Notes: generated from the letters alone by a model not told the origin. DNA of 64,000 bases from Mycobacterium kubicae (GCF_015689175.1 NZ_CP065047.1:2046001-2110000), one strand, 5' to 3'. Positions 18,076-28,342 are shown, numbered from the stretch's first letter. A program made the numbers and translations.

Positions 18076-18762
18076 TCAATTCATCTCTCGCACACCGTCG
18101 TTGACGACGCGCCCGGCGAGCCGTACCCAGCCATCGGCGCCCCACCTGGTGGTCAGTACCGACCCGATGCCTTGGGTGATGGCCAGGTCGCGGCTGAGGT
18201 GGTCGGTCATCCTGATCGCCGCCGAACCGGTTGCCTCGTCCTCCGTCACACCGAGATTGGCGGCGAAGAACCGGGCGCGCAGCGCTCCGAGGTCCTCGTC
18301 GGTCCACGCCCACAAGTAATGAGCGGTGTCGTCGGGGAAGTCGGCGGGGTCAGCGGCCAGCACCGCTTGGGCCGAACCCAAGTCGTGAATAGCGAATTCG
18401 GGGGCCCAAGCCGCGCGTGCGCTGACGAAGGTCAGGTCGTCCTGGTAGCTCACCTGCACCAATCCGGCCGGCACCCGCAAGGTGTTGATCGGCGTGCCCA
18501 GTTGGCGCAACCACCATGGCGCTCCGACGCTCGGATGACCGGCGAACGGCAACTCGGTGCCGGGGGTGTAGATGGTGGCATGCGCCGTCGTCGACCCAGC
18601 GGCAGGCAGTTGGACGAAAATGGTTTCGCTGTAACCTAATTGGGTGGCCAGTCGCTGGCGATCGCCGGGTCCCACCGTGCTGGCGTCGACCACTCCGAGC
18701 GGATTGCCGAAGTTACCGGCCGAGTCGGTGAAGACCCGCAATACGGTGACGTCCACGCCCAT
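18076..18762 (-). CDS. PhzF family epimerase/isomerase-like protein (Rv2716 type)
   Basis: This 228-residue protein has the DAP-epimerase-like PhzF fold. The family's catalytic glutamate is visible in [11 protein letters not shown], together with the GHPSVGA motif and the late DEATGSAAI motif. It is somewhat shorter than typical PhzF proteins (260-300 residues) but matches Rv2716. The substrate is unknown, and it is not evidence for phenazine synthesis because no other phz gene is present. It is followed by nitrobindin in convergent orientation and preceded by a hydrolase gene on the same strand. Confidence 0.85.
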   Translation of the reverse strand: MGVDVTVLRVFTDSAGNFGNPLGVVDASTVGPGDRQRLATQLGYSETIFVQLPAAGSTTAHATIYTPGTELPFAGHPSVGAPWWLRQLGTPINTLRVPAGLVQVSYQDDLTFVSARAAWAPEFAIHDLGSAQAVLAADPADFPDDTAHYLWAWTDEDLGALRARFFAANLGVTEDEATGSAAIRMTDHLSRDLAITQGIGSVLTTRWGADGWVRLAGRVVNDGVREMN

Positions 18763-18781
18763 CGTCGGAACCTGCGAAGGT

Positions 18782-19807
18782 TCAGGTGGCGCTGCGTTCG
18801 TCAGAGCCCATCGCGTTCAACACGGCGACGCGGGTGTCCGCGGAGCCGGTAACGGTCCGCTCTCCGCCGCCGGTGCGCAGTAACTGACGCAGCGCGGTCT
18901 GGTCGTATTCGGCGGGCTGAGTGCTGTCTATGAAGCGCTGCACCACGTCGATGAAGCGAGCCGGGTCGTCGTGGAAGGGGAAATGGCCTGAGCGCTCGAA
19001 TATTTCGAGCCGGGAGTCGGGCATCGCCGCATGCGCCATGTATGCGTGCTGGACCGGAACCACGACGTCCTGGCGACCCCAAATGATCTGCACGGGAATG
19101 GCTTCGGTCAAATAACATCGATCCAGCATCGTGACGATCTGCCCGCGCCAATCCACCACCGCTCGCAACGTGCGGCTGAACGCCGCCGACGCCGTCGGCT
19201 CCGGTAAGTCGTCCAAGATCCGCAGCACGTTGGGCAGGTCCCGGCCCAGGCTGGTGGACCCGATCGCCTGGCCGGCCAACCGGCCCGCCAGCTGAACCGC
19301 CGGCAGCACCAACGGCAGGCGCAACAGGGCCAACGCTTCACTGCCCATCGGCAGCGACGCCAGCCGGAAGACGACGTTGACATCCTTGGTGACGCCGCCG
19401 GCGCCCACCAAGATCAGCCGCTCCACCAAATGCGGGAATTGGTAAGCGAATTGCATTGCCACACCGCCGCCCAGTGAATGGCCGACGATGGTCACCCGCT
19501 CGATGTCGAGCACGCTGAGCAGATCCCGCATGCCGTTGGCGTATGCCGCGACCGAATAGTCGGCGCGGGGCTTGTCAGACTTGCCGTGGCCCAACAGGTC
19601 CGGCGCGATGACGGTGAACCGCTGGGCCAATTTGGCCTGGATGCCGCTCCATGTCGTGGAGTTGTCGCCGATGCCGTGGATCAGCAGGATCGCCGGCCCC
19701 GATCCAGCGATCCGGTACGCGCGTTTGTACCCGTGAATCGTGCGGAACTGCAGCGTCGGCGCAGTCACTTCCCGCACTGGGCGAAGATTGCCCTTACGCT
19801 CGGTCAT
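18782..19807 (-). CDS. Alpha/beta hydrolase (Rv2715 type)
   Basis: This 341-residue alpha/beta hydrolase has the nucleophile motif [11 protein letters not shown], an [10 protein letters not shown] oxyanion region and a terminal histidine in [11 protein letters not shown]; the acid is probably in the WGRQDVVVP strand. ATG 19807 gives the same length as the M. tuberculosis protein; the frame extends to 19834 without support. It lies 19 bases upstream of the PhzF-like gene, so the two are probably co-transcribed. Substrate unknown; family members include lipases, peroxidases and meta-cleavage hydrolases. Confidence 0.85.
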   Translation of the reverse strand: MTERKGNLRPVREVTAPTLQFRTIHGYKRAYRIAGSGPAILLIHGIGDNSTTWSGIQAKLAQRFTVIAPDLLGHGKSDKPRADYSVAAYANGMRDLLSVLDIERVTIVGHSLGGGVAMQFAYQFPHLVERLILVGAGGVTKDVNVVFRLASLPMGSEALALLRLPLVLPAVQLAGRLAGQAIGSTSLGRDLPNVLRILDDLPEPTASAAFSRTLRAVVDWRGQIVTMLDRCYLTEAIPVQIIWGRQDVVVPVQHAYMAHAAMPDSRLEIFERSGHFPFHDDPARFIDVVQRFIDSTQPAEYDQTALRQLLRTGGGERTVTGSADTRVAVLNAMGSDERSAT

Positions 19808-19844
19808 CTCGCCCCAACCTCGTTGTCTGGCCAACTAACGGCGT

Positions 19845-20822
19845 CTAATTCGAGTCGTCATCGTCGAACTTCTTCTCTGCCTGCTGAGCCAGGAATCGCT
19901 CGAACTCCGCGCCAAGCTCGTCTCCGCTCGGCAGTTCTTCGTCATGCGCTAGTAAGGATCTGTTTTCCTGAGCGTCGATGAATGCATCGTACTGGCGCTC
20001 AAGGGCTGTCACCACTTGAGCGACTTCGGCGCTCCCTTGAACCTGTTCGTCGATCTTGGTCCGAATCTCCGCGGCCGCCTCGACCAGCGCAGTGAGCGGC
20101 AGTTGCAAGGAACCGGTCTTGGCCACTTGCTCGAGCAGCGCATGGGCCGCGGCGGGGTAGTCGGTCTGGGTCAGGTAGTGCGGCACGTGCACGGTGAACC
20201 CGACCACCTCGTGACCGTTCTGGGCCATGCGGTACTCGAGCAGGTTGGACGCGCTGCCGGGCACCTGGATCTCGGAGATCCAGGGCTGGAAATCCGCGAT
20301 CAGTTCCTTGTTGTTGGAGTGCGCGGTCATGGTGATCGGCCGGGTGTGCGGCACCGCCATCGGCACGGTGCCCAGGCCGATGGTCTGGCGCACCCCGAGG
20401 TGCTCGGCCAGCAGTCGGACGGCGGTGATGAAGCGCTCCCACTTCAGATCGGGTTCCATGCCGGAGAGCAGCAGAAACGGGGTCCCGATGCTGTCGCGCA
20501 GCGCATACAAACTCAGTTCGGGATCGTCGTATTTGGTGAAGTGGTCGGTCTTGAACGTCATCAGAGGACGCCGGGAGCGGTAGTCCAGCAACTCGTCGAT
20601 CGCGAACGACGCGACCAATTCGGTGTCCAGCGCGGCTTTGAGGTGGGCAGCGGCCAGCTTGATCGCATGACCGGCATCGGAGAAGCCCTCCAAGGCATGC
20701 ACCATCACCGGGCCGCGGCCATCGTTCGTCGACAACTGGGGCGCTGGGAACTCCAGCTCGTACAAGCCGGATTGCCCCGGCAAATAGCCGGGCGCCTCGT
20801 TCGGGTCGCGATCTTGGGCCAT
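19845..20822 (-). CDS. PAC2 family protein (Rv2714 type)
   Basis: This 325-residue protein carries the PAC2 (proteasome assembly chaperone-like) fold: VMVHALEGFSDAGHAIKLAA near the N-terminus, the ELLDYRSRRPLM motif, and IGLGTVPMAVPHTRPI. The C-terminal quarter is helical and acidic, ending in a run of Asp. The ribosome binding site AAAGGAGG is strong and well spaced before ATG 20822. Mycobacteria have a proteasome, but PAC2-type bacterial proteins have no proven link to it. Function unknown. Confidence 0.85.
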   Translation of the reverse strand: MAQDRDPNEAPGYLPGQSGLYELEFPAPQLSTNDGRGPVMVHALEGFSDAGHAIKLAAAHLKAALDTELVASFAIDELLDYRSRRPLMTFKTDHFTKYDDPELSLYALRDSIGTPFLLLSGMEPDLKWERFITAVRLLAEHLGVRQTIGLGTVPMAVPHTRPITMTAHSNNKELIADFQPWISEIQVPGSASNLLEYRMAQNGHEVVGFTVHVPHYLTQTDYPAAAHALLEQVAKTGSLQLPLTALVEAAAEIRTKIDEQVQGSAEVAQVVTALERQYDAFIDAQENRSLLAHDEELPSGDELGAEFERFLAQQAEKKFDDDDSN

Positions 20823-20896
20823 GGTGTTGCCTCCTTTCGGGGGTCCCTTCCAGGGTGCCCTAACCAGTGTCTCTCAAATCGAGAGGCTCCCATAAA

Positions 20897-20923
20897 CCGA
20901 CCGCGACTGTGTCACGCGGTCGG
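20897..20923. promoter_or_regulatory. 27-bp perfect palindromic element in a divergent promoter region
   Basis: CCGACCGCG (20897-20905) and CGCGGTCGG (20915-20923) form a perfect 9-bp inverted repeat around a 9-base centre. It lies between the divergent PAC2 and serine protease genes. A smaller inverted repeat (CTCTC-AAATC-GAGAG, 20871-20885) lies beside it. It could be an operator or a stem-loop in either 5' leader. Confidence 0.5.
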
Positions 20924-21005
20924 AGTCATTTGCTGAGCGACAGTTGACGCAGCGCATTGCTTCGGATGCGATTGCCGGACGCGGGCGTCGGGCATGATGG
21001 GAGCA

Positions 21006-21824
21006 ATGCGCAGCGTGACGGCAATGTTATGCCTGTCGGTCGGCCTGACGATGCTTCTGGCATCGTGCGGCCGCCCGGCGAGCCCGGCGGCGCACCCCAG
21101 CGGCCCACCACCGCGTGCCGGTTTGCCCGCCCAGCGCCTCGGCGAGCCGCAACTGGATGGCACCGCGCGTCCGGTACCGCCGGACAACCGCGTCGGCGCG
21201 GTTTTCCTCGACGGGGCGAAGCTGCACATCTGCACCGCCTCGGTGCTGCATTCGGCCGGTGGGGACCTGGTGCTCACCGCGGCGCACTGTTTGCTCGGTG
21301 ACTCCACCGCTGCGTTCGTGCCCGGCTTCGCCGATGATGCCGCGCCGTCGGACATGTGGACGGTCCACGACATCTATTACGACAACCGGTGGCTTGCCAG
21401 CAGGGATCCGCGCGCCGATTACGCGATCGCGCGGGTGCGGGGCAGCGGTGATGAACCGGTAGAGCGGCACGCCGGCGCCGGGCTGACCCTGGGCGCCGCT
21501 CCCGCGCGGGGCAGCCGCGTGACCGTCACGGGCTATCCGGCGGGTGTGGGTGGCCAGCCGGTCGGCTGTCAGGGCAACACAGGGATGACCGAAAGCGGTT
21601 TCCCGTCGTTGCCGTGCGAAGGGCTGGTGAGTGGGACCAGCGGTGCGCCGTGGCTCAGCGGTTCCACGGTCATCGGCGTGATCGGTGGTCTGGAAGGCGG
21701 TGGTTGCGCCGACGACATGTCGTACTCGCCGCCGTTCGACGAGCACACCGCGCAGCTGCTGGCGCGAGCCGAAGCCGGCGGGCCCGGCGATCCCCAGCCT
21801 GCCGATTACGACGACAGTTGCTAG
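21006..21824 (+). CDS. Secreted lipoprotein, trypsin-like serine protease
   Basis: This 272-residue protein starts with a lipoprotein signal ([21 protein letters not shown], cleavage before Cys), then a Pro-rich linker and an S1-type protease domain. The catalytic triad is visible: His94 (LTAAHCLL), Asp138 (DYAIARV) and Ser212 (GTSGAPWL). Cysteines around each motif suggest disulfides. ATG 21006 places the signal correctly; ATG 20994 is possible. From memory this gene is absent between Rv2714 and Rv2713 in M. tuberculosis, so it is an accessory insertion relative to that species. Its stop shares CTAG with the convergent sthA. Confidence 0.85.
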   Translation: MRSVTAMLCLSVGLTMLLASCGRPASPAAHPSGPPPRAGLPAQRLGEPQLDGTARPVPPDNRVGAVFLDGAKLHICTASVLHSAGGDLVLTAAHCLLGDSTAAFVPGFADDAAPSDMWTVHDIYYDNRWLASRDPRADYAIARVRGSGDEPVERHAGAGLTLGAAPARGSRVTVTGYPAGVGGQPVGCQGNTGMTESGFPSLPCEGLVSGTSGAPWLSGSTVIGVIGGLEGGGCADDMSYSPPFDEHTAQLLARAEAGGPGDPQPADYDDSC

Positions 21825-23227
21825 CGGCGGAACTGGCTGAGCGCGCGCATCTTGTTGGTCACGTCCAGCGCGGCGACCTTGTAGGCCTCGGAGAAGGTCG
21901 GGTAGTTGAACACCGCGTCGACCAGGTAGTCGACGGTGCCGCCGCAGCCCATCACCGCTTGCCCGATGTGCACCATTTCGGTGGCGCTGGTGCCGAAGAG
22001 GTGCGCGCCGAGCAGTTTGCGGTCGGTGGTGGACACCAGCAGCTTGAGCATGCCGTAGGAGTCCCCGGCGATCTGGCCGCGGGCCAGCTCGCGATACCGG
22101 CACACGCCCACCTCGTAGGGGATCGACTGCTTGGTCAGCTCGACTTCGGTGGCGCCCACATAGGACACCTCGGGAATCGAATAGATGCCGATCGGCTGCG
22201 GCGCGGTCATGCCCTCGGTCGGTTCGCCGAAGGCGTGGTAGGCGGCCAGCCGGCCCTGATCCATCGACGTCGCGGCCAGCGCCGGGAATCCGATGACGTC
22301 GCCGACGGCGTAGATGTGGTCGACCTTGGTCTGGAATTGGTCATCGACGAAGATCCGTCCGCGGTGATCGGTCTCCAAGCCGGCGTTCTCCAAGCCCAGG
22401 GTGGCGGTCTGGCCTTCCCGGCCCGCCGAATACATGACCGTCTCGGCGGGGATCTGCTTGCCGCTGGCCAACGTGGTGACCGTGCCCGCGGCGCCGACGT
22501 CGACCGCGGTGACCTCTTCACCGAACCGGAAGGTCACCGCCAGGTCGCGCAGGTGGAACTTGAGCGCCTCGACGATCTCGGGGTCGCAGAAGTCCAGCAT
22601 CGTCTCGCGCTTTTCGACCACGGTCACCTTGGTGCCCAGTGCGGCGAACATCGACGCGTATTCGATCCCGATGACCCCGGCGCCGACGACGACCATCGAC
22701 GACGGCAGCGATCGCAGGTCCAGGATGCCGTCGGAATCCAGCACCCGCCGCTCGTCGAACTCCACCCCAGACGGGCGCACCGGCTTGGTGCCGGTGGCGA
22801 TGACGATGTAGTCGCCGCTGAGCGTGACGCGCTCACCCTGGGCGTCCTCTTCGACCAGAACGGTGTGCGGGTCGACGAAGCGGCCGTGCCCTAACACCAG
22901 GTCGATCCGGTTGCGCATCAACTGTGAGCGCACCACGTCGACCTGCTTGCCGATCACATGTTGGGTGCGCGCCAGCAGGTCAGCCGGGGTGATCTTGTCC
23001 TTGACGCGGTAGCTGGCGCCATAGAGCTCCCGCTGGCTCATGCCGGTGAGGTAGACGACGGCTTCGCGCAATGTCTTCGACGGGATGGTGCCGGTGTTGA
23101 CGCACACGCCGCCCACCATGCGTCCGCGTTCGACGATCGCCACCGACTTGCCCAACTTGGCCGCAGCGATCGCCGCCTTCTGACCGCCGGGCCCAGAACC
23201 GATGACGACCAAGTCGTATTCGCGCAT
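21821..23227 (-). CDS. sthA: Soluble pyridine nucleotide transhydrogenase
   Basis: SthA is a flavoprotein that balances NADPH and NADH pools. It resembles dihydrolipoamide dehydrogenase, but the redox disulfide motif is changed: [13 protein letters not shown] keeps the first Cys and has Thr at the second position, as in SthA. The N-terminal [10 protein letters not shown] binds FAD and [13 protein letters not shown] binds the nicotinamide nucleotide; the C-terminal dimer domain holds QAVMGCGG. Starting at ATG 23227 gives 468 residues, the same as M. tuberculosis; an ATG three codons upstream (23236) is also possible. The frame extends to 23350 without family sequence. Confidence 0.94.
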   Translation of the reverse strand: MREYDLVVIGSGPGGQKAAIAAAKLGKSVAIVERGRMVGGVCVNTGTIPSKTLREAVVYLTGMSQRELYGASYRVKDKITPADLLARTQHVIGKQVDVVRSQLMRNRIDLVLGHGRFVDPHTVLVEEDAQGERVTLSGDYIVIATGTKPVRPSGVEFDERRVLDSDGILDLRSLPSSMVVVGAGVIGIEYASMFAALGTKVTVVEKRETMLDFCDPEIVEALKFHLRDLAVTFRFGEEVTAVDVGAAGTVTTLASGKQIPAETVMYSAGREGQTATLGLENAGLETDHRGRIFVDDQFQTKVDHIYAVGDVIGFPALAATSMDQGRLAAYHAFGEPTEGMTAPQPIGIYSIPEVSYVGATEVELTKQSIPYEVGVCRYRELARGQIAGDSYGMLKLLVSTTDRKLLGAHLFGTSATEMVHIGQAVMGCGGTVDYLVDAVFNYPTFSEAYKVAALDVTNKMRALSQFRR

Positions 23228-23338
23228 GGAGCTCATGAGATAGACCATAGAGCCCACAGTCGGGACTTTCTCCACAGACGGCGGCCGATTTACGTTGCGG
23301 TAGCACGAATTGACGGTGTCGGTCGTCAGCGTGGGCTC

Positions 23339-24397
23339 ATGACGAAACATCGACCTGACTTCGAGCTCAACCGCCCCGCAGCGTTGATCGCGGCGATCCC
23401 GGCCATTCTCGGCTTCGTACCCGAGAAGTCCTTGGTGCTGGTGTCACTGGACGACGGTGAACTGGGTGCGGTCATGCGCGCCGATCTGTCCGCTGCTCTC
23501 GGTGACCAGATCGAGCATCTGGCGGAGGTGGCCGCCGCGGCGGCGCCCGAAGCCGCGATCGCCGTCATCGTCGACGCCGACGCGGCGCAATGTCCGGTGT
23601 GCAACGCCGAACATCGCCAGCTGTGTGACCAGCTCAGCGAGGCGTTGGCCGAGCACGACATCGTGTTGTGGGCGGCCCATGTGGTGGACCGGATAGCGGT
23701 GGGCGGGCGGTGGCATTGCGTCGACGGGTGCGGCGCCGGGGGAGTGATCGACGATCCAGCCGCGTCACCCCTGGCGGCGGCCGCGGTGCTGGACGGTCGG
23801 CGGCTCTACGCCCGGCGTGCGGACCTGCAAGCCGTCATCGCGGCAGACGATCCGGCGCGCAGCGCCGAGCTTGGTGTTGCGCTGCAACGGTATTCAGCCG
23901 TCCGAAAGCATGCCCGTCGCGCGGATCCGGCCGGTTGCAGCCGCCAGGACGTGCAAAAGGCGATGGCCGCCGCAGCCCGCGTGGCCGATGGGCAGGCGCT
24001 GTCGGATGCGGAACTGACCGAACTCGGGTGTGCCCTGAGCGATGTGCAAGTGCGCGACACGTTGTACGCGCTGGCCGTGGGGGAGGACGCCGGCGCCGCC
24101 GAAGCGTTGTGGGCGGTCCTGACGCGGCTACTACCCGAGCCGTGGCGGGTCGAAGCGTTGGTGTTGCTGGCCTTCAGCGCCTACGCGCGCGGCGACGGGC
24201 CGCTGGCGGGTGTGTCACTGGACGCCGCCCTGCGCTGCCGGCCGAGCCATCGGATGGCCAGCATGCTGGACACGGCGCTGCAGTCCGGGCTGCGCCCCGA
24301 GCGGATCCGGGAGCTGGCGGTCACCGGGTACCGACTTGCCGATCAGCTCGGCGTGCAGTTGCCGCCGCGACGGACGTTCGGCCAGCGGGCCGGATAG
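23339..24397 (+). CDS. DUF4192 domain protein (Rv2712c type)
   Basis: This 352-residue cytosolic protein has the DUF4192 signature at the start ([22 protein letters not shown]) and an alanine-rich helical C-terminal half ending in a conserved region ([21 protein letters not shown]) that reads like a TPR-type helix pair. ATG 23339 gives the exact length of the M. tuberculosis homologue. It is divergent from sthA and ends one base before the convergent ideR stop. No function is known for the family, which is restricted to Actinobacteria. Confidence 0.85.
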   Translation: MTKHRPDFELNRPAALIAAIPAILGFVPEKSLVLVSLDDGELGAVMRADLSAALGDQIEHLAEVAAAAAPEAAIAVIVDADAAQCPVCNAEHRQLCDQLSEALAEHDIVLWAAHVVDRIAVGGRWHCVDGCGAGGVIDDPAASPLAAAAVLDGRRLYARRADLQAVIAADDPARSAELGVALQRYSAVRKHARRADPAGCSRQDVQKAMAAAARVADGQALSDAELTELGCALSDVQVRDTLYALAVGEDAGAAEALWAVLTRLLPEPWRVEALVLLAFSAYARGDGPLAGVSLDAALRCRPSHRMASMLDTALQSGLRPERIRELAVTGYRLADQLGVQLPPRRTFGQRAG

Positions 24398-24398
24398 G

Positions 24399-25091
24399 TC
24401 AGACTTTCTCGACCTTGACCGCGTGCGCCATCTCGTGCGGCAGGGTGACGTTCTCGTGGCCGGGGATGATGATGGTCACGCCGCCGCCCGGGTTGGTTTC
24501 CACGGTCACGCGCGCGTTGGGCACCACGCCGGCGTCCTTGAGCCGGGTGATCAGGTCGATGTCGCCCTGCACGTGTTCGGTGAGCTGACGGACCACCACC
24601 GCCACGGGCGATCCGGGCGGCAACTCGGTGAGCCGCACCAGGGGGGCGTCTTCGGCGCGGGAGTCGGATCCATAGCCAAGATCCAGCAGCCCGGGGATCG
24701 GGTTCCCGAACGGGGAGGTGGTCGGGTTGTTGAGCACCTGAACCAGGCGGCGCTCGACGTCCTCACTCATGACGTGCTCCCACCGGCAGGCCTCGGCGTG
24801 CACCTCTTCCCAGGGCAAGCCGATGACGTCGACCAGGAGCCGCTCGGCGAGGCGGTGCTTGCGCATGACGGCGATGGCCAGCGCGCGACCCTTGTCGGTG
24901 AGCTCCAGGTGGCGGTCACCCGCCACGCGCAGCAGCCCGTCGCGCTCCATACGAGAGACGGTCTGGCTGACGGTTGGCCCACTTTGTTCGAGTCGTTCGG
25001 CAATGCGGGCGCGCAGCGGCGTGACGCCTTCTTCCTCGAGGTCGTAGATCGTCCGCAGATACATCTCGGTGGTATCAACCAAGTCGTTCAT
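24399..25091 (-). CDS. ideR: Iron-dependent regulator IdeR
   Basis: IdeR is the DtxR-family Fe2+-dependent regulator that represses siderophore genes and activates iron storage. All expected metal ligands are present at their known numbers: Met10, Cys102, Glu105 and His106 (site 2), and His79, Glu83 and His98 (site 1). The N-terminal winged helix (SGPTVSQTVSRMERDGLL) and C-terminal SH3-like domain are complete. Length is 230 residues, as in M. tuberculosis. It follows sigB on the same strand with a 170-base gap containing a hairpin. Confidence 0.97.
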   Translation of the reverse strand: MNDLVDTTEMYLRTIYDLEEEGVTPLRARIAERLEQSGPTVSQTVSRMERDGLLRVAGDRHLELTDKGRALAIAVMRKHRLAERLLVDVIGLPWEEVHAEACRWEHVMSEDVERRLVQVLNNPTTSPFGNPIPGLLDLGYGSDSRAEDAPLVRLTELPPGSPVAVVVRQLTEHVQGDIDLITRLKDAGVVPNARVTVETNPGGGVTIIIPGHENVTLPHEMAHAVKVEKV

Positions 25092-25170
25092 TCACACATC
25101 CTCCGTTGCCGCCGAGTCTACTTCGCCAGCCGCGCGAGTGGTTCGTCAAAACGCTCCACCGCAGCAGTAT

Positions 25171-25193
25171 GCCCGCCGCTGATCGCGGCGGGC
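25171..25193 (-). terminator. Hairpin downstream of sigB
   Basis: GCCCGCCGC-TGATC-GCGGCGGGC is a perfect 9-bp stem with a 5-base loop in the sigB-ideR gap, followed by no U-tract on the sigB strand. It is a likely terminator or attenuator for sigB transcripts. Confidence 0.55.
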
Positions 25194-25261
25194 ACACCGT
25201 CTCCTATCAAGCTTGGCGAATCAAGCCGGTTCTCGACGCGCGGCGGACGCGTCGACCCCGG

Positions 25262-26221
25262 TTAGCTGGCGTATGAGCGCAGCCGATCGGCCCGCTCGCC
25301 GTGGCGCAGCTTGCACATCACGTCGCGCTCGATCTGGCGCACGCGCTCGCGCGACAGCCCGAACAGCTTGCCGATCTGATCCAGCGTGCGCGGCTGGCCG
25401 TCGTCCAGGCCGAAGCGCAGCCGGATCACCTGGTGCTCACGTTCGTCGAGAGTCGCCAGCACACTGCGGATGTCGGTGTGCAGCAGCTCGGCGATGACCG
25501 CGTTCTCCGCGGACATCGCTTCGGCGTCCTCGATGAAGTCGCCCAGCGGGGCCTCTTCCTCGGAACCGACCGGCATGTCCAGACTCACCGGGTCGCGGCT
25601 GTGCTCGAGCAGGTCGTTGATCTTCTCGATCGGGATGCCCGACTCCGCGGCCAGTTCCTCGTCGGTGGCCTCGCGGCCCAAGTTCTGGTGCATCTCGCGC
25701 TTGATCCGGGCCAGCTTGTTCACCTGCTCCACCAGATGAACGGGCAGCCGGATGGTGCGGCTCTGGTCGGCCATACCGCGGGTGATCGCCTGACGGATCC
25801 ACCAGGTGGCGTACGTCGAGAACTTGAAACCCTTTGTGTAGTCGAACTTCTCCATGGCGCGGATCAGACCCAGGTTGCCTTCCTGGATCAGGTCGAGCAG
25901 CGGCATACCGCGTCCCGTGTAGCGCTTGGCCAGCGAAACCACCAGCCGCAGGTTCGCTTCCAGCAGGTGCCGGCGCGCCGCCTCGCCGTCGCGCACGACG
26001 GCGGCAAGTTCGCGTTTCCGGTTCTCGCCGAGGCGCTTCCGGGTTTCCAGCAAATGCTCGGCGTACAGGCCGGCTTCGATGCGCTTGGCCAGTTCTACTT
26101 CATCTGCAGCATTGAGCAACGCCGTCTTGCCGATGCCGTTCAGATAGACGCGCACCAAATCCGCTGCAGGGCTTTGAGCATCTAAATCGCTGTCAAACCG
26201 GCTTGTGGTGGCATTTGCCAT
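25262..26221 (-). CDS. sigB: RNA polymerase sigma factor SigB
   Basis: SigB is the principal-like stress sigma factor of mycobacteria. At 319 residues it has regions 1.2 to 4.2: [14 protein letters not shown] (1.2), [20 protein letters not shown] and [13 protein letters not shown] (2.1-2.4), [10 protein letters not shown], and the C-terminal helix-turn-helix [21 protein letters not shown]. It lacks the long acidic N-terminus of SigA encoded about 3.5 kb away, and its core is strongly similar to SigA. An extracytoplasmic-type promoter is visible upstream, consistent with control by SigE or SigH. Confidence 0.96.
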   Translation of the reverse strand: MANATTSRFDSDLDAQSPAADLVRVYLNGIGKTALLNAADEVELAKRIEAGLYAEHLLETRKRLGENRKRELAAVVRDGEAARRHLLEANLRLVVSLAKRYTGRGMPLLDLIQEGNLGLIRAMEKFDYTKGFKFSTYATWWIRQAITRGMADQSRTIRLPVHLVEQVNKLARIKREMHQNLGREATDEELAAESGIPIEKINDLLEHSRDPVSLDMPVGSEEEAPLGDFIEDAEAMSAENAVIAELLHTDIRSVLATLDEREHQVIRLRFGLDDGQPRTLDQIGKLFGLSRERVRQIERDVMCKLRHGERADRLRSYAS

Positions 26222-26257
26222 TACGCCCTCCCGATCGGCTTATCTTGTCAATGAGTT

Positions 26258-26285
26258 CAACGACTTGCCCGGGCCTAGAGTTCCC
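26258..26285 (-). promoter_or_regulatory. SigE/SigH-type promoter of sigB
   Basis: On the minus strand GGGAAC (26285-26280) is followed after 17 bases by CGTT (26262-26259), the -35/-10 form recognised by mycobacterial ECF sigma factors. It lies about 38-64 bases upstream of the sigB start. Confidence 0.6.
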
Positions 26286-26385
26286 ACGCTTTTCGCATCT
26301 CACACGCCGTGACGTGCGGGAATGTGCCGCCGACCTGAGAATGTGCTGAGAAGTGGAGCGCGCGGCTATTTACGCGGAACCGCGA

Positions 26386-26784
26386 TTAGTCCTCGGCGTC
26401 GAAGACGCGCCATTCCGGTTGCGGAGCCGGCTGGCGACGCGCCTCGAGTGCCGGGCGTTCCGCCGTCGGGAACAGCGGAGTGCGCCGCGGAATGTCGTCG
26501 AAGCGTCGCGGCTCGTCCTTGCCGCGGGGCGGGCGGTCGTTGGCAATCAGCACGGCCATCCACGGCAGCGGCACCGACGCGGCCACGATGGCCAGTGAGA
26601 TGAGACCGTTGTGCCAGGCGCCGTAGGCGAGTGCCGCCAGGATCAGCGCCGGGATGCGGAAAGCCATCAGCGTCAGGTATTTGCGCACTCGCGCGCGGTG
26701 CTGCACCTCATACGAAGGGGCGGCGGCGGTGATCAGTACCGGCCGACCATCGTCGTCGAAACCCAACTCTGGGCCGCGCGTCAT
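26386..26784 (-). CDS. DUF3099 membrane protein (Rv2709 type)
   Basis: This 132-residue protein has the DUF3099 start (DDGRPVLITAAAPSYEVQHRARVRKY) and two membrane helices (about residues 43-60 and 66-84), then a polar cytosolic tail rich in Pro and Arg. ATG 26784 is chosen; a start six codons upstream (26802) is possible. It lies upstream of sigB on the same strand. Function unknown. Confidence 0.75.
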   Translation of the reverse strand: MTRGPELGFDDDGRPVLITAAAPSYEVQHRARVRKYLTLMAFRIPALILAALAYGAWHNGLISLAIVAASVPLPWMAVLIANDRPPRGKDEPRRFDDIPRRTPLFPTAERPALEARRQPAPQPEWRVFDAED

Positions 26785-26850
26785 ACTTCCACTCTTCCAC
26801 AAGAATCGGATTCCGGCTCAGACGTGTCCGGCCATACCCCACGATGCACA

Positions 26851-27099
26851 ATGTCAGGTATGGACACCCAGACGATCGAACGCACCGATACCGACGAACG
26901 CGTCGACGACGGGACCGGCAGCGATACTCCCAAGTTCTTCCATTACGTCAAAAAGGACAAGATCGCCGAGAGCGCTGTCATGGGTACTCACGTTGTCGCG
27001 TTGTGCGGCGAGGTCTTTCCGGTCACCAAGGCTGCCAAGCCCGGCTCACCGGTATGCCCAGACTGCAAACAGATCTACGACCAGCTCAAGAAGGGCTGA
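26851..27099 (+). CDS. DUF3039 small protein (Rv2708c type)
   Basis: This 82-residue acidic protein has a conserved core KFFHYVKKDKIAESAVMGTHVVALCGEVFPV and a C-terminal CPDCKQIYDQLKKG, giving three cysteines that may bind zinc. ATG 26851 gives the length known for the M. tuberculosis homologue; ATG 26860 is the alternative. Its TGA stop directly abuts the TCA (minus-strand TGA) stop of the YihY gene, forming TGATCA. Function unknown; conserved in Actinobacteria. Confidence 0.82.
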   Translation: MSGMDTQTIERTDTDERVDDGTGSDTPKFFHYVKKDKIAESAVMGTHVVALCGEVFPVTKAAKPGSPVCPDCKQIYDQLKKG

Positions 27100-28089
27100 T
27101 CAGCCCGGCGGTTCGACCGCGGCAGCGCTCGGCGGCGGCGACACCGATTCCTTCGTTCCGGTCAAACCGGCCACGTGGGCCTTCAGCCAGTTGCGCAACC
27201 GGTGGGCATGGGTTGCCGGAGCCGGCCAGCTTTCCTGAATGGCGGCGTTGAGTTCGGCGCCGATCATGATCGAGAAGCCGCCGAAGAACGCGAACAACAG
27301 GAACGCGATCGGGGTGGACAGCGCGCCGTAGGTGTAGCCGGTGCTGGTGATCCACCGCAGATAGAACCGCAGTCCCAACGTCGCGATCAGGAACACCACC
27401 ATCGCCAGCACCGCGCCGGGGATCAGCCGGTGGGTTGGCAGCGGCACCGGCAGCGATACCCGGTACAAAACGATCACGCCGACCATCAAGGCCAAGATGA
27501 TCGCCGGGTAGTAGCCGTAGTGCAGGATGTTCGCCAGGCTGAACGGGATGTGTTCACTCACCTTGCGTGGTCCCATCACCGCCACCGGCGCCGTCACAAC
27601 GACGAACATCAGCATCAGCACGTAGAGGAACAGCGCGAAGAATCGCTGCCGCACCGGGTGTCGCAACGGAGTCTGGTCGTGGGCCTCCACGATCGCGTCC
27701 ACGTACGACGAGATCGCCGACGACCCCGCCCACAACGAGATCAAGAACCCCAGTGAGACCACCTCGCCGCGGGCGTTGACGGTGACCTCGCGGATGGTGG
27801 GCTCGATGATCTCGTTCACCACGCTGGGTGAGAAGAAGTTATGGGCCGTCGAGATGATGCTCTTCTCGATCGACACCATCGTGTCCGGACCGAATAGCGG
27901 TGCCACGTAGGCCAAAGCGCCCAGCAGCCCCAACAACAACGGCGGTGTAGACAGTGCCGACCAAAACCCCGCTTGTGCTGACTCGGAAAAGATTGAGTCG
28001 TCCCAACTTTTGGAGAGCGTCCGTTGGGCCAGTTGCCAAATGTGGTGGCGGGACGTCTTCGGCGTCTGCCCGGGGACTTGGTCACTCAT
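27100..28089 (-). CDS. YihY/BrkB family membrane protein (Rv2707 type)
   Basis: This 329-residue protein has a cytosolic N-terminus, six predicted membrane helices and a polar tail. Family marks include the first helix region (LSTPPLLLGLLGALAYV), SLGFLISLWAGSSAISSYVDAI, and a late YGALSTPIAFLLFAFFGGFSIMIGAELNAAI segment. It was once annotated as RNase BN; current evidence treats the family as membrane proteins without RNase activity. Substrate or role unknown. Confidence 0.88.
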   Translation of the reverse strand: MSDQVPGQTPKTSRHHIWQLAQRTLSKSWDDSIFSESAQAGFWSALSTPPLLLGLLGALAYVAPLFGPDTMVSIEKSIISTAHNFFSPSVVNEIIEPTIREVTVNARGEVVSLGFLISLWAGSSAISSYVDAIVEAHDQTPLRHPVRQRFFALFLYVLMLMFVVVTAPVAVMGPRKVSEHIPFSLANILHYGYYPAIILALMVGVIVLYRVSLPVPLPTHRLIPGAVLAMVVFLIATLGLRFYLRWITSTGYTYGALSTPIAFLLFAFFGGFSIMIGAELNAAIQESWPAPATHAHRLRNWLKAHVAGLTGTKESVSPPPSAAAVEPPG

Positions 28090-28156
28090 ACGAGTCCAGC
28101 ATTACCGAAGACTACCCACGCGATCGACATTGACGCGTGGCGAGTTTCTCCCCGAA

Positions 28157-28342
28157 TTACTGGCCGCTGACCTCCAGCACGGCAGCAAGCTCAACCAGCT
28201 TGGCTTCGTGCTCGTTGGCGTGGTGTTGGCAGAACAGGAGTTCAGCTCCAGAAGGCAGCTTGGCTCGCACCCGGGCTGCGGCACCGCAGCGGTCGCAGCG
28301 ATCTGCTCTAGTTAGCTCGGGACTGGTCAGAGTTGCGTTCAT
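28157..28342 (-). CDS. DUF7455-like small zinc-ribbon protein
   Basis: This 61-residue protein has a conserved DRCDRCGAAARVRAKLPSGAELLFCQHHANEHEAKL core. CxxC plus CxxH form a likely zinc site, and the pattern is that of the actinobacterial DUF7455 family. The start is ATG 28342. It is short and easily missed, but the motif is convincing. It lies 67 bases from the start of the YihY gene, on the same strand and upstream of it. Confidence 0.75.
   Translation of the reverse strand: MNATLTSPELTRADRCDRCGAAARVRAKLPSGAELLFCQHHANEHEAKLVELAAVLEVSGQ

Noticed and set aside
18076..18762. Phenazine biosynthesis
   Set aside because: The PhzF-like gene stands alone without other phz genes; the family is broad and mostly unrelated to phenazines.
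27100..28089. RNase BN annotation
   Set aside because: The YihY/BrkB family was once called RNase BN, but that activity belongs to an unrelated protein; only a membrane protein is claimed.
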